A program made the position numbers and the translations under genes. 64,000 nt of DNA from Granulosicoccus sp963833195 (GTDB lineage Bacteria; Pseudomonadota; Gammaproteobacteria; Granulosicoccales; Granulosicoccaceae). A model generated the notes under the pieces. The model had not been told where the DNA came from. It saw nothing but the letters and a program-made list of their open reading frames with translations, and did not search any database. Shown piece after piece: positions 55,458-63,822 of this stretch; within the stretch, counting starts at the first letter, position 1, and each line of letters opens with the position of its first letter. The stretch is from positions 2,976,001 through 3,040,000 of the forward strand of contig CAWHXF010000027.1 in NCBI GenBank assembly GCA_963833195.1, given 5' to 3'.

Positions 55458-55512
55458 AGGGCCCGCGCCGATACGAGTCGAGCGTCCTGCCGGTCGTATC
55501 GTCACGGGCCCT
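55458..55512. terminator. Long imperfect hairpin between convergent endonuclease III-like and SHOCT genes
   Basis: Outer arms AGGGCCCG (55458-55465) and CGGGCCCT (55505-55512) plus inner arms GATACGA (55470-55476) and TCGTATC (55494-55500) with short unpaired stretches. It lies between two convergent stops and may act as a bidirectional terminator, although neither side has a strong T-run. Confidence 0.55.
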
Positions 55513-56311
55513 ACAGGCGCGCCAGCAGCTCGCCCTTCTTCGCGGCGAACTCCGCCTCGCTCAGCACGCCCTGATCGCGCAGCCGAGCCAGGCGCTCGAT
55601 GAGCGACAGCGGATCGTCGGCGCTCTCCCCGGCCGACGCCGGTGCCGGGGCGCTGCCCGCGGCGCGGACCGGCCGCGCCGCCGCGATGTCCGCCGCTGCC
55701 GGCGCGTCCTTCGCTGCCGGCGCGTCCTCGATCATCGGCGAGACGCGCGGCTTCGCGCCATCGTCCGACACCAGCGGCAGGCTCGCGAGGTCGACGACCC
55801 CGTGCTGGCTCGACAGCGAGATGCCCGCCGTCCCGCCCTGCTGCTGGGCGAACCCGCCGATGCGGTGATCCAGCGTGTCGTGGACGCGCACCTCGCCGTC
55901 GATCTCGAGGGCCAGCCGCCGGGCCTCGGCGAAGTACGCGTAGCGCATCGAGTCCTGGGCACCGCTCGCCGACGGCGAGCCGAGACCGTCGGGCCACCAG
56001 ACGCCCGCGCTCCCGGATCGCGGTTCCTCTGGCGAGCGCAGCGTCGCATCGGAATCCACCGCGCGCGCCAGATCGTTGCACAGCGCCCCGACGCGCGCCT
56101 TCAGCGCGTTGTCGAACATGCTGCCGATCATCAGCATGCCGCCGGCCATCCATTGCCCGCTGCCGCCGAGCTCGGGATGGGAGAACTGGGCCATGCGGCC
56201 GCGGCCCGCGATCATGGCGTCGAGCAGGTGCTCCACCGCGTCGGCGCCGAAGCCGTGAGTGCGGGCGAGGTCCCGGACGAGCCGCTGGCCGTCGGACGTG
56301 AGCGTGGACAT
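55511..56311 (-). CDS. SHOCT-domain protein of unknown function
   Basis: A 266-residue cytoplasmic protein. The ATG at 56311 (MSTLTSDGQRLVRDLARTHG) is chosen because the longer frame has no similarity. Residues 1-140 are mixed helix (FGADAVEHLLDAMIAGRGRM, MGG-type Gly-rich segment SGQWMAGGMLMIGSMFDNAL), which resembles the SHOCT-linked DUF with possible RNA or membrane association. A Pro/Ala linker follows, and the last 34 residues form the SHOCT module (PLSLIERLARLRDQGVLSEA). SHOCT modules occur in oligomerising proteins; no enzymatic function is inferred. Confidence 0.7.
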   Translation of the reverse strand: MSTLTSDGQRLVRDLARTHGFGADAVEHLLDAMIAGRGRMAQFSHPELGGSGQWMAGGMLMIGSMFDNALKARVGALCNDLARAVDSDATLRSPEEPRSGSAGVWWPDGLGSPSASGAQDSMRYAYFAEARRLALEIDGEVRVHDTLDHRIGGFAQQQGGTAGISLSSQHGVVDLASLPLVSDDGAKPRVSPMIEDAPAAKDAPAAADIAAARPVRAAGSAPAPASAGESADDPLSLIERLARLRDQGVLSEAEFAAKKGELLARL

Positions 56312-56461
56312 GTCGGGGGATTCTTCGGGGCTCCGCACGCGGCGGCGGCCGGGGAGTATGCCGCCGGGCCCGGCGACATCAAGGGGCCCGGATCGAGGGG
56401 CCCGGCCCGGCTCCGAAGCGCCACCGACCGGAGCCGCCACCGGTCGGCGCGGCCGTGTCCC

Positions 56462-57148
56462 CTACCAGGGCATCGGCGCGCCGTCGTGGTTCAGGAACCG
56501 CCCGTTGTGCTCCGCTCCGAGCCGCGACAGCAGCGCCACGAGGTCGGCCGCGCTCTCGGCGGTCGACAGGTCCGCGTCGCTGCCGCCCATGTCGCTGCGG
56601 ACCCAGCCCGGGTGCACCATGGTCACGACGACGCCCTCGCTCGCCCATTCGGCGGCCAGACACCGCATGGCCATGTTCAGCGCCGCCTTGGAGCTGCGGT
56701 AGGAGATCAGTCCGACGCCCGCACGCTCGAGCGATCCGAGCTGACTCGAGACCGCGAGCACGCGCGGGTGAGACGACGCGAGCAGGTTCGGCTTCAACGC
56801 CGTCGCCACGCGCAGCGGCGCCTGCGAGTTCACGGCGAAGGTGAGCGCCCAGTCGTCGTGGTCGATGTCGTCGACGCCGGACTCGCGATGCAAGCGCCCG
56901 GCGTTGTTGACGAGCGCATCGAGCGTGCGCCCGCGCAGCGTTCCGGCCAGAGCCTCGATCGATGCACCGTCGCCGACGTCGAGGGCGAGGATCTCCAGCC
57001 GACCGTCGGTGTCGAGGGCGCGCAGCGCATCGCCCTTGGCGGGCTCGCGGCACGTCGCGACGACGCGGTGCCCGTCCGCGAGCAACGCGCGGACGATCTC
57101 CAGGCCGATGCCGCGGTTGGCGCCGGTGACGAGTACGGTATCGCTCAT
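56462..57148 (-). CDS. SDR family oxidoreductase (sniffer-like)
   Basis: A 228-residue short-chain dehydrogenase. It opens MSDTVLVTGANRGIGLEIVR (Rossmann TGxxxGIG), has LVNNAG, AVSSQLGS (active-site Ser), and YRSSKAALNM (Tyr and Lys), then VTMVHPGWVRSDMGG and a short C-terminus. The sequence is of the csgA/sniffer carbonyl-reductase-like subgroup, so a NADPH-dependent reductase is likely. The ATG overlaps the stop of the upstream lipase by 4 bases. Substrate unknown. Confidence 0.85.
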   Translation of the reverse strand: MSDTVLVTGANRGIGLEIVRALLADGHRVVATCREPAKGDALRALDTDGRLEILALDVGDGASIEALAGTLRGRTLDALVNNAGRLHRESGVDDIDHDDWALTFAVNSQAPLRVATALKPNLLASSHPRVLAVSSQLGSLERAGVGLISYRSSKAALNMAMRCLAAEWASEGVVVTMVHPGWVRSDMGGSDADLSTAESAADLVALLSRLGAEHNGRFLNHDGAPMPW

Positions 57149-58050
57149 GCCCGCGAACCCAGCACGGGCGAGAGCGGCGGATCGCGGGCGTCCAGCCAGT
57201 CGACGATGTCGTTCGCCACGCGCTCGCGCAGCGCCGGACGCTCGTTCAGCAGCTCGTGATGCGCGCCCTCGTAGGTCCGTACCGTGACGCGCCCCGATGG
57301 GGCGTCCGCGATGAATTCCCTCGTCCGCGCGGTATCGATCACCACGTCCTCGCCGGCGATCAGCACCAGCGCGTCCACCTCGAGCGCGGACCCTGCGCGG
57401 CGCACCCGCTCGGCGGTGCGCATCAGCCAGCCGATCTTCTCGGCCGACTTGAAGCCGTGGATCCAGGGGTCGGCGAGCGCGGCGCTCTGCTGCTCGGCGT
57501 CGTGCGTCAGGCGTGTCGCGTCGTAGGGCAGCTCCAGCGCGAGCGACGGAGCGAGCAGCGACAGGGTCCGGAGCTTCAATGCATCGCGACGCGTCAGCCG
57601 CGGCACGATGGCGGGGGCCGACAACACCAGCCCCGCCACCTCGACGCCGTTCAGCAGCGCCAGCTCGCAGGCCACCACGGCGCCGAGGCTGTGCCCGAAC
57701 ACGAAGGGGGTCGCGCCGGTCTCGGCGGCGAAGCGCTCGAGCTCCGCGGCCGCGTGCGTGGCGTAACTTCCGGCTCTCGGCAGACGGCCGCGCACCCCGC
57801 CGGAGCGGCCGTGTCCCGGGTGATCGTGGGCGCCGACCCGCCAACCCTCCGCGGCGAGCCGCCGCGCGAGCCGTTCGTAGCGCGCGCCGTGCTCGCCGGT
57901 GCCGTGCAGCAGGTAGACCCCGCGCGCCCGGCTCGCGGCGCCCTCGGGCGGTGCCCAGCGGTGCCGGTGCAGCTCGGTGCTCGCATCGAGGCGCGAGCGG
58001 TCGTCGGTGGCGCCGCTCATGCCATGCATCGAACGCGAAGCTTCATTCAT
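57145..58050 (-). CDS. Monoacylglycerol-lipase-like alpha/beta hydrolase
   Basis: A 301-residue serine hydrolase. Motifs: RGVYLLHGTGEHGARYERLA (oxyanion hole), GAHDHPGHGRSGGVRG, FVFGHSLGAVVACEL (nucleophile Ser), VLIAGEDVVID (Asp) and YEGAHHELLNE (His). These match the monoglyceride lipase/lysophospholipase (YvaK/PldB-like) group, Hydrolase_4. The start chosen is the ATG at 58050; the alternative is the ATG at 58029. Followed by an SDR in the same operon, with a 26-base spacer to the cupin gene upstream, so the three may be co-transcribed. Confidence 0.85.
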   Translation of the reverse strand: MNEASRSMHGMSGATDDRSRLDASTELHRHRWAPPEGAASRARGVYLLHGTGEHGARYERLARRLAAEGWRVGAHDHPGHGRSGGVRGRLPRAGSYATHAAAELERFAAETGATPFVFGHSLGAVVACELALLNGVEVAGLVLSAPAIVPRLTRRDALKLRTLSLLAPSLALELPYDATRLTHDAEQQSAALADPWIHGFKSAEKIGWLMRTAERVRRAGSALEVDALVLIAGEDVVIDTARTREFIADAPSGRVTVRTYEGAHHELLNERPALRERVANDIVDWLDARDPPLSPVLGSRA

Positions 58051-58076
58051 CGGCGCCGTGCGCGGGGGCGCGCAGT

Positions 58077-58790
58077 CTACCCGGCCTCCGCGCGGCGACC
58101 GGAACCGCGCCGCGGACCGGTGAACGTCATTCCCGGTCGCGCGAGCCGCTCGGGCGAGCCCATCCAGGCATAGGCGAGCAGGCAGGGGTCGTGGTCGCCG
58201 GTGGTGATGCGGTGCTCCTCGTCCGTGCGGTTCAGGATCAAGGACCCGGGCGCGTACACCGCGCCGTCGTTCTCCGACCAGTCGCCCGCCACGGAGATGT
58301 AGCTCTCCTCGATCCCGTGGTGACTGTGCTGCGGATACGTCGTGCCGGGCGCGAACAGCACGAAACCGAGTATGAGCTCGTCCGCGCGAACGGGTCCCTT
58401 CGGCCCCAGCACCTCGCAGTAGGCGTACCTCCGCGCGAGCGCCCTCGGCACGCGCTCGTAGCCGTACTCCCAGGTCAGCGACGCGGCGAGCCTCTCGAGC
58501 GTCCTGGTCAGTCCGGGCAACGCGGCGCGGCTGCCGAGGTCGAAAGCGCGCGGCAGGTGCGCCGTCACCGGCAGCTGCGCGGGCTCGCGCGCGACCACCT
58601 CGGGTTTCGCATCGACGATGGCGGACAGCGTCTCGCGCACCCGGCGCCGGTGTCGCCGGATGGCCTTGCTGCCGCCTGCCGACCCGCGCCGGTAGAGTCC
58701 CTCGAATTCCTGCATCAGATAGCCCCAGTCGGGGCACTCGCTCAGCTGCGGCACTGCGGCGCTCTTCCTGCGGACGACGGGCTTCACCAT
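58077..58790 (-). CDS. Cupin protein of the dimethylsulfoniopropionate (DMSP) lyase family
   Basis: A 237-residue single-cupin protein. The N-terminal helical half contains QEFEGLYRRGSAGGSKAIRRH, and the cupin part LGFVLFAPGTTYPQHSHHGI, followed by EESYISVAGDWSENDGAVYA, PGSLILNRTDEEHRI and YAWMG. This arrangement matches the DddL/DddQ-type family (PF16867): an HxH pair, one Glu and one Tyr in the first cupin motif, and a His in the second (EEH). The spacing of Glu and Tyr is one residue longer than the HxHxxxExY of known DddK/DddY enzymes, so true DMSP cleavage to DMS and acrylate is possible but not assured. Neighbours are a lipase, an SDR and a carboxylate symporter; proXWV lies 17 kb away. 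The ATG at 58790 gives a length close to DddL. Confidence 0.68.
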   Translation of the reverse strand: MVKPVVRRKSAAVPQLSECPDWGYLMQEFEGLYRRGSAGGSKAIRRHRRRVRETLSAIVDAKPEVVAREPAQLPVTAHLPRAFDLGSRAALPGLTRTLERLAASLTWEYGYERVPRALARRYAYCEVLGPKGPVRADELILGFVLFAPGTTYPQHSHHGIEESYISVAGDWSENDGAVYAPGSLILNRTDEEHRITTGDHDPCLLAYAWMGSPERLARPGMTFTGPRRGSGRRAEAG

Positions 58791-59000
58791 GACCGAGCCA
58801 CTCGTGCCGCGTGGCGCGGCATCGGGATTTACCCACTCCCGGACCGCACCGCAACGCGGCACGAACGCTCCACCTCGGTGCACGCACCCGCAGGGTATCG
58901 CTGCGCAAGGATTCGGGGCATCCTGATCGTCCCGGACACCCGCGCGGCCACCCCGACGCTCGCCCTGCCGGATCGTCCATCACGAGAACGAGGATTGCGG

Positions 59001-60302
59001 ATGACTCTCACGACCAAGGTCCTGCTGGGCATGGCGCTCGGCATCGTCGTCGGCCTGGGCATCAACGTGCTCGGGCTCGGCGCGGAAGGCTCGATCGTCC
59101 AGGTCTACCTGATCGATGGCTTCTTCAGCATCGTCGGCTCGCTGTTCGTCAACGCGCTGAAGATGCTGGTGGTGCCGCTCGTGCTGTTCTCGCTCATCAG
59201 CGGCGTGTGCGGCATCGGCGACATCCGCCTGCTCGGACGCATCGGCACCAAGTCGTTCGCGCTCTACATGCTGACCACCGCCATCGCCATCGCGAGCGCG
59301 CTCGCCATCGCGGGCGTGCTGGGCATCGGCAAGGGCATGAGCGCCGAGACCACGGCGAGCTTCGAGGGGGCCGAGGCGCCGCCGCTGTCCGAAGTGCTGA
59401 TCAACATCGTGCCCAGCAACCCGGTCGCGGCCATGGCCGAGGGCGAGATGCTCTCGATCATCTTCTTCGCGATCCTCGTCGGCATCAGCCTGCTGATGGT
59501 CGGCAAGCGCGCGTCCGGCCTCATCGGCGCGGTGGAGGTGGCCAACGAGGTCATGATGAAGATGGTGGGCATCATCATGTCGCTCGCCCCGTACGCGGTG
59601 TTCTGCCTGCTCGCCAGGGCCATGGCGCAGCTCGGCCTGGACCTGTTCGTGCAACTGCTCGGCTACGTGGTCGTGCTGATCGCCGTGCTGCTGCTGCACC
59701 TGTTCGTCACGCTGCAGGGCGCGCTCGTGCTGTTCTCCGGACTCAATCCGGTGACCTTCCTGAAGAAGATGAGGAACACCCAGGTGTTCGCGTTCAGCAC
59801 CTCGAGCTCCAACGCCACCATTCCGGTGACGCTGCGCACGGTCACCCAGCGCCTCGGCGTGGACCGCTCGGTCGCCTCGTTCACGGTGCCCTTCGGCGCG
59901 ACGATCAACATGGACGGCACCGCCATCATGCAGGGGGTCGCGACGGTGTTCATCGCCAACATCTACGGCGTGGAGCTCGGCGTGGGCGGCTACCTCACGG
60001 TGATCCTGATGTCGGTGCTGGCCTCGATCGGCACGGCCGGCGTGCCGGGCGTGGGACTCATCATGTTGTCGATGGTGTTCGCGCAGGTGGGCCTGCCGCT
60101 CGAGGGCATCGGCCTCATCCTCGGCGTCGACCGGCTGCTCGACATGGTGCGCACGGCCGTGAACGTCTCGGGCGACGGCGTCGTCTCGTGCATCGTCGCG
60201 AAGAGCGAGGGCAAGCTCGATCGGGCCGTCTACGACGATCCGGAGGCGGGGACCATCGACGAGAGCGAGGTGCTGGAGCTCGGGCACCCTGCGACGGCCT
60301 GA
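59001..60302 (+). CDS. Dicarboxylate/amino acid:cation symporter (DAACS family)
   Basis: A 433-residue inner-membrane transporter. Eight or so hydrophobic helices plus two re-entrant loops are visible (e.g. VLLGMALGIVVGLGINV, LKMLVVPLVLFSLISGV, SIIFFAILVGISLLMVG). The signatures TSSSNATIPVTLR and PFGATINMDGTAIMQ are the substrate- and sodium-site loops of the GltP/DctA family, which imports glutamate, aspartate or C4-dicarboxylates. A GAGG lies before the ATG. The gene is divergent from the DMSP-lyase-like gene, with 210 bases between; import of a related carboxylate is a guess. A strong hairpin follows the stop. Confidence 0.9.
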   Translation: MTLTTKVLLGMALGIVVGLGINVLGLGAEGSIVQVYLIDGFFSIVGSLFVNALKMLVVPLVLFSLISGVCGIGDIRLLGRIGTKSFALYMLTTAIAIASALAIAGVLGIGKGMSAETTASFEGAEAPPLSEVLINIVPSNPVAAMAEGEMLSIIFFAILVGISLLMVGKRASGLIGAVEVANEVMMKMVGIIMSLAPYAVFCLLARAMAQLGLDLFVQLLGYVVVLIAVLLLHLFVTLQGALVLFSGLNPVTFLKKMRNTQVFAFSTSSSNATIPVTLRTVTQRLGVDRSVASFTVPFGATINMDGTAIMQGVATVFIANIYGVELGVGGYLTVILMSVLASIGTAGVPGVGLIMLSMVFAQVGLPLEGIGLILGVDRLLDMVRTAVNVSGDGVVSCIVAKSEGKLDRAVYDDPEAGTIDESEVLELGHPATA

Positions 60303-60351
60303 TCCGCGGCGCCCTCGTCGAAGGCGCGTCCGCCGGAACGGCACGTGAATC

Positions 60352-60382
60352 GCCGGCACCGGAGTTCCCTTCCGGTGCCGGC
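60352..60382 (+). terminator. Strong hairpin terminator after symporter gene
   Basis: GCCGGCACCGGA (60352-60363) and TCCGGTGCCGGC (60371-60382) form a perfect 12-bp stem around a 7-base loop, 50 bases after the stop; it is followed by TTGCAGGG, a weak T-run. Confidence 0.65.
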
Positions 60383-60470
60383 TTGCAGGGCCGCCGGCCC
60401 GACACATGCTTTCTTCATGGCGTCAGAGGCACCGCGACACCCGCGGACGCCGCGCCACCGGAGAGTGTCC

Positions 60471-60872
60471 ATGTCCGCCCCCGCCCGTCCCGTCCCCGCC
60501 GCCGCCGTCGCCGTCGCCGACCTTCACGCGGCCCGTCGCTTCTACGTCGGGGCACTCGGCTGCGACGTCGTGCAGACGTCCTCCACGCAACTGAGCCTGG
60601 CGCTGCACGGGCAGCCGTTGACGCTGCTCTCCCGTGACGATGCGGCCGTCGATGGCATCGAGCCTGCGGAGGTCTCCTTCTTGCTCACCGTGGATGACTG
60701 GTGCGCGATATCCGAGTGCCTGCGCGAGGCCGGCGTCGATCACGCCGTGGAGCCCGGCAAGCGCTTCGCCGTCGCGCCCGGCGAGCAATGCGCCATGCGG
60801 CTCGAGGATCCGGACGGCAACCGCATCGTGCTGCGAGGGTTCGCGCTCGAGGCGGGTCAACTGGCGGCCTGA
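60471..60872 (+). CDS. VOC superfamily (glyoxalase-like) protein
   Basis: A 133-residue single-domain protein of the vicinal-oxygen-chelate fold. It contains AAVAVADLHAARRFYVGALG (typical opening with an N-terminal metal His position occupied by Ala or absent), SFLLTVDDWCAISECLREAG and MRLEDPDGNRIVLRGF (closing motif with a Glu/Asp near the metal site). The GGAGAG before the ATG at 60471 fixes the start. VOC proteins include glyoxalase I, dioxygenases and resistance proteins; no specific role is apparent. Confidence 0.78.
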   Translation: MSAPARPVPAAAVAVADLHAARRFYVGALGCDVVQTSSTQLSLALHGQPLTLLSRDDAAVDGIEPAEVSFLLTVDDWCAISECLREAGVDHAVEPGKRFAVAPGEQCAMRLEDPDGNRIVLRGFALEAGQLAA

Positions 60873-61013
60873 GCGGAGCTCGAACCGGCGCGTCCGAGCT
60901 CGTGGAGCGTCGGTGTCGTCCCGTCGCACGCCACACCGGCGCCGAAACGGCGGGATACGGAATCCTCGGCCGCGCGTGAACGAGGGATCGGGTCTGCCCT
61001 CCCTCACCTCGAC

Positions 61014-61041
61014 TTGACACGATCCGCGATTCGGTTAGATT
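61014..61041 (+). promoter_or_regulatory. Sigma-70 promoter of cytochrome c / dehydrogenase operon
   Basis: A -35 TTGACA (61014-61019) and a -10 TAGATT (61036-61041) with a 16-base spacer, 117 bases before the cytochrome GTG. The -35 is a perfect consensus hexamer. Confidence 0.65.
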
Positions 61042-61157
61042 GAGCGCCTGTCGTCGCTCGTCTTCACAGGTCCTGTGCAGACGTCGACCGGCCGGGCTCG
61101 TGGGCATCGACCATCGCGCCACTCCCCGGTCTCCACCGAACCGAAGAGCGTGACCGA

Positions 61158-61499
61158 GTGGATCGTACGGCAAGGACGACCCGACTCGCGACGTTCGTCG
61201 CGCCCCTGCTGCTTGCAACCCTCCTCGGCGCGAGCCATGCCCGGGCCCAGGACGCGCACCCGGCCGAATCCCTCTACCAGAGCGTGTGCAGGAACTGCCA
61301 CGGTCCGACGGCAAAGGGCATGGCGAGCTTTCCGAGGTTGTCCGACAAGGACGCCGCGTACCTCGTGCAACGGCTCGAGCAGTACCGCGCGGGCGAGAAG
61401 GTCGGCCCCAACTCCGCGCTCATGATGCCCGCGGCGGCGGACCTGTCCGACGACGACATCGCGCAGCTCGCCGACTACATCACGACCGCGTTCGAGTAG
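61158..61499 (+). CDS. Small periplasmic cytochrome c
   Basis: A 113-residue class I cytochrome with a signal peptide (TFVAPLLLATLLGASHARAQ), heme motif CRNCHGP at about residue 44 and axial Met candidate in ALMMPAAADL. GTG start at 61158. It likely carries electrons in the periplasm and is followed after 64 bases by the PQQ-type sugar dehydrogenase, so it is a plausible electron acceptor for that enzyme (inference). Confidence 0.88.
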   Translation: MDRTARTTRLATFVAPLLLATLLGASHARAQDAHPAESLYQSVCRNCHGPTAKGMASFPRLSDKDAAYLVQRLEQYRAGEKVGPNSALMMPAAADLSDDDIAQLADYITTAFE

Positions 61500-61563
61500 C
61501 GCGCTCGTGGTCCAGCCCCTTCGCGGCCTACCGCGAAGGGCACACAAGCCAAGGGAGACACCG

Positions 61564-62853
61564 ATGATTTCTCGTTACCGCGCCGCCTCGGGATACCGGC
61601 TCGCACCGCTCGCGGCCAGCGTGCTCGCCCTCGTGGCGCCCACCGTGGTGCACGCCGCGCCGAACAGCACGACCCTGCAGCACGAGCTCGTCATGGAGGG
61701 CCTGGAGAGCCCGTGGGACATGGCGTTCCTGGACGACGGCACCATGCTGTACACCGAGAAGTGCAAGGGGCTTTCCGTGCGCCTGCCTTCGGGCGAGGTC
61801 AACGCCCTGCTCGGCATGCAGGGCTCCGAAGGCTACGACACGACCGCCGACGATCTCGTGTGCGAAGGCCAGGCCGGCATGAACGGCGTGGCGTTCGATC
61901 CCGCCTTCGACGAGAACCGCAGGATCTACGTCTACTCGACCTCCGAGCTGTCCGAGCCGCGCACGAACCGGCTGATGCGGCTGGTCGTCAACGAGGACTT
62001 CACCGGCGTGTCCGAGCGCACCGACATCGTCGACGACGTGCCCTACAAGGTGAACGCGACGGACCACCCCTTCGGCGGACCCGGCGCTCACAACGGCGGG
62101 CGCGTGCGCTTCGGGCCGAGCGACGGCTTCATCTACCTCACCACGGGCGACAACCACAACGGCGAGGTGCCGCAGAGTCCCACGATGATGGGCAGCAAGG
62201 TGCTGCGCATCGACACGGACGGCAACGCGGCGCCCGACAACGCGCCGCCCGAGGGCTTCGATCCGCGCACCTACACGTACGGCCACCGCAACGTGCAGGG
62301 CATCGCGTTCCATCCCGGCACCGACACGCCGGTCGTCGCCGAACACGGTCCGTGGCATTCGGACGAGATCACGGTGCTGCAGAACGGCGGCAACGGCGGC
62401 TGGGACCCGCGGCCGAACATGTCGGGCCGCGAGGACTGTCCCGACGACTACTGCGGTTACTCGCCGAACCAGATGGAGGGCATGAACCGCTACGAGCGCG
62501 CTGCCTACATGCCCATGACGGACTTCGACGCCTACCCCGACGCCATGCCGCCCATCTGGGACAACAACGGCTGGTCGCAGGGCACGGGATCCGCCGCGTT
62601 CCTCGAAGGCGAGCAGTGGGGCGACTGGGACGGTGCGCTCGTCGTCGGCATCATGGGCATCGGCTTCGGCGGCACGCCGATAGGGCAGCGTATCGATGTC
62701 ATCCAGCTCGCCGACGACATGACGGTGATGGACGTCACCGAGATGACCCTGCCCATGGAGGCGGGGCGTTTCCGCTCGGTGGTGCTCGGTCCGGACGGCA
62801 GCCTGTACACCGCCGTGGACGAAGGGATGATCCACAAGCTCACGCCGGGCTGA
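61564..62853 (+). CDS. PQQ-dependent soluble sugar (aldose) dehydrogenase family protein
   Basis: A 429-residue periplasmic beta-propeller enzyme. Signal peptide (LAPLAASVLALVAPTVVHA), then ESPWDMAFLDDGTMLYTEK, GQAGMNGVAFDPAFDENRRI, GPGAHNGGRVRFGPSDGFIY with the catalytic-His region, YGHRNVQGIAFHPGTD, HGPWHSDEI and GNGGWDPRPN; these are typical of the YliI/Asd family oxidising aldoses at C1 with PQQ. The ATG at 61564 has AGGGAGA in front. No pqq biosynthesis gene is in the window, so PQQ would be made elsewhere or imported. Confidence 0.87.
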   Translation: MISRYRAASGYRLAPLAASVLALVAPTVVHAAPNSTTLQHELVMEGLESPWDMAFLDDGTMLYTEKCKGLSVRLPSGEVNALLGMQGSEGYDTTADDLVCEGQAGMNGVAFDPAFDENRRIYVYSTSELSEPRTNRLMRLVVNEDFTGVSERTDIVDDVPYKVNATDHPFGGPGAHNGGRVRFGPSDGFIYLTTGDNHNGEVPQSPTMMGSKVLRIDTDGNAAPDNAPPEGFDPRTYTYGHRNVQGIAFHPGTDTPVVAEHGPWHSDEITVLQNGGNGGWDPRPNMSGREDCPDDYCGYSPNQMEGMNRYERAAYMPMTDFDAYPDAMPPIWDNNGWSQGTGSAAFLEGEQWGDWDGALVVGIMGIGFGGTPIGQRIDVIQLADDMTVMDVTEMTLPMEAGRFRSVVLGPDGSLYTAVDEGMIHKLTPG

Positions 62854-62917
62854 GCGTGCGCCGGCGCATCGTCCCCGACGGACGGTGCGGCCGGTGTCGT
62901 CTCCGCCCCGCCGCGCT

Positions 62918-63340
62918 TCAGTCGCCCGACACGAACGCGACCGGAAGCTCGTAGCGCTGGTCGTCGACGCGCACGAGGTGCAGGTCCCCCTCGCGTCGAT
63001 GACTCGTGTCGGTGCCGTTGCCCGACATCGTGGCGTTCGCCGACACGAACGTCCTGCCCTCGAAGTACAAGGTGCGAGCGAAACCGTTTCCGAACCGCAC
63101 GATCACCGCCGCGTCGCCGTTCGGATCCCGTGCCACGGCGGCGTCGCACGTGTCGAAGGCCTGTCCGAGCTCCTGCGCGCAGCGGATGCGTGCGCGCGCA
63201 TCGACGTCGCCCTTGCGAGCCCGCGAGGCGCTGTCGTCGGAGGCCTCGGCGACAGGAACGTGGCAAGCCGTGGCGATGGCCGCACAGAGCGCCGCGGCGG
63301 GCAGTGCGGTTCGAAACGGGTTGCGAACTGCGGAGCTCAT
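62918..63340 (-). CDS. Small exported protein of unknown function
   Basis: A 140-residue protein with an export signal (RTALPAAALCAAIATACHVP; an IATAC lipobox-like stretch). The remaining part has RARIRCAQELGQAFDTCDAA and VIVRFGNGFARTLYFEGRTF, with two Cys that could be disulfide-bonded. The family is not recognised; the sequence resembles small periplasmic proteins with one beta-sandwich. It faces the sugar dehydrogenase convergent, 64 bases apart. Confidence 0.6.
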   Translation of the reverse strand: MSSAVRNPFRTALPAAALCAAIATACHVPVAEASDDSASRARKGDVDARARIRCAQELGQAFDTCDAAVARDPNGDAAVIVRFGNGFARTLYFEGRTFVSANATMSGNGTDTSHRREGDLHLVRVDDQRYELPVAFVSGD

Positions 63341-63471
63341 CGGGTCTTCCTCGCGATCCGGAGCGTCGGGCCCGGTGTCCGCGGTCCGATTCGCCCGCGC
63401 CGGGACCCTCGAGTCTAGCGAATCATCCCCGCACGAGCGGCGCCGCGTGGAGGGAGGAACGCACTGACTAA

Positions 63472-63736
63472 GGGCTCGTGAAGCAATAAAGTGTGCGTCC
63501 TGCCGGCCCTGTGCGCTTGTCCCGCAAGGCGCTGCGAGCGAGGGTAGCGGCGCTACCCGCGCGCGCAGCGGCGCAGCGGGGCGAGCGCACAGGGCCGGCC
63601 CCGTAGGGGTCGCCCCGCAGAGCGCGCCAGCCGTCGTTGCTCGTCGGTCGCGTGGCCCGCCACGCTCCGCTCCTCGCGCCTAGCCTGACACGCTCTGCGG
63701 GGCGACAGGACGCACACTTTATTGCTTCACGAGCCC
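63472..63736. mobile_element. MITE-like element with cloverleaf of three stems, TAA target duplication
   Basis: Terminal 31-bp inverted repeats (63472-63502 and 63706-63736, beginning GGGCTCGTGAAGCAATAAAG) match perfectly and are flanked by TAA on each side. Inside, a second stem pairs GCCGGCCCTGTGCGCT (63502-63517) with its complement at 63584-63599, with an apical hairpin GGGTAGC/GCTACCC (63542-63558), and a third pairs GTCGCCCCGCAGAGCG (63609-63624) with its complement at 63691-63706. All three meet near 63502 and 63706, forming a three-way junction. No ORF of note lies inside. It is likely a non-autonomous, transposase-mobilised element. Confidence 0.8.
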
Positions 63737-63822
63737 TAAGCAGCCGGGACGCCGTCGGCGTCGCCCGAGGGGAGCCGACGCTCCGGTATGCTCGGCCCCG
63801 GCAAACCCGGTGGACGCCCGAC

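Noticed and set aside
63471..63737. CRISPR or tRNA cluster
   Set aside because: The structure is a single set of inverted repeats, with no direct-repeat array and no tRNA consensus.
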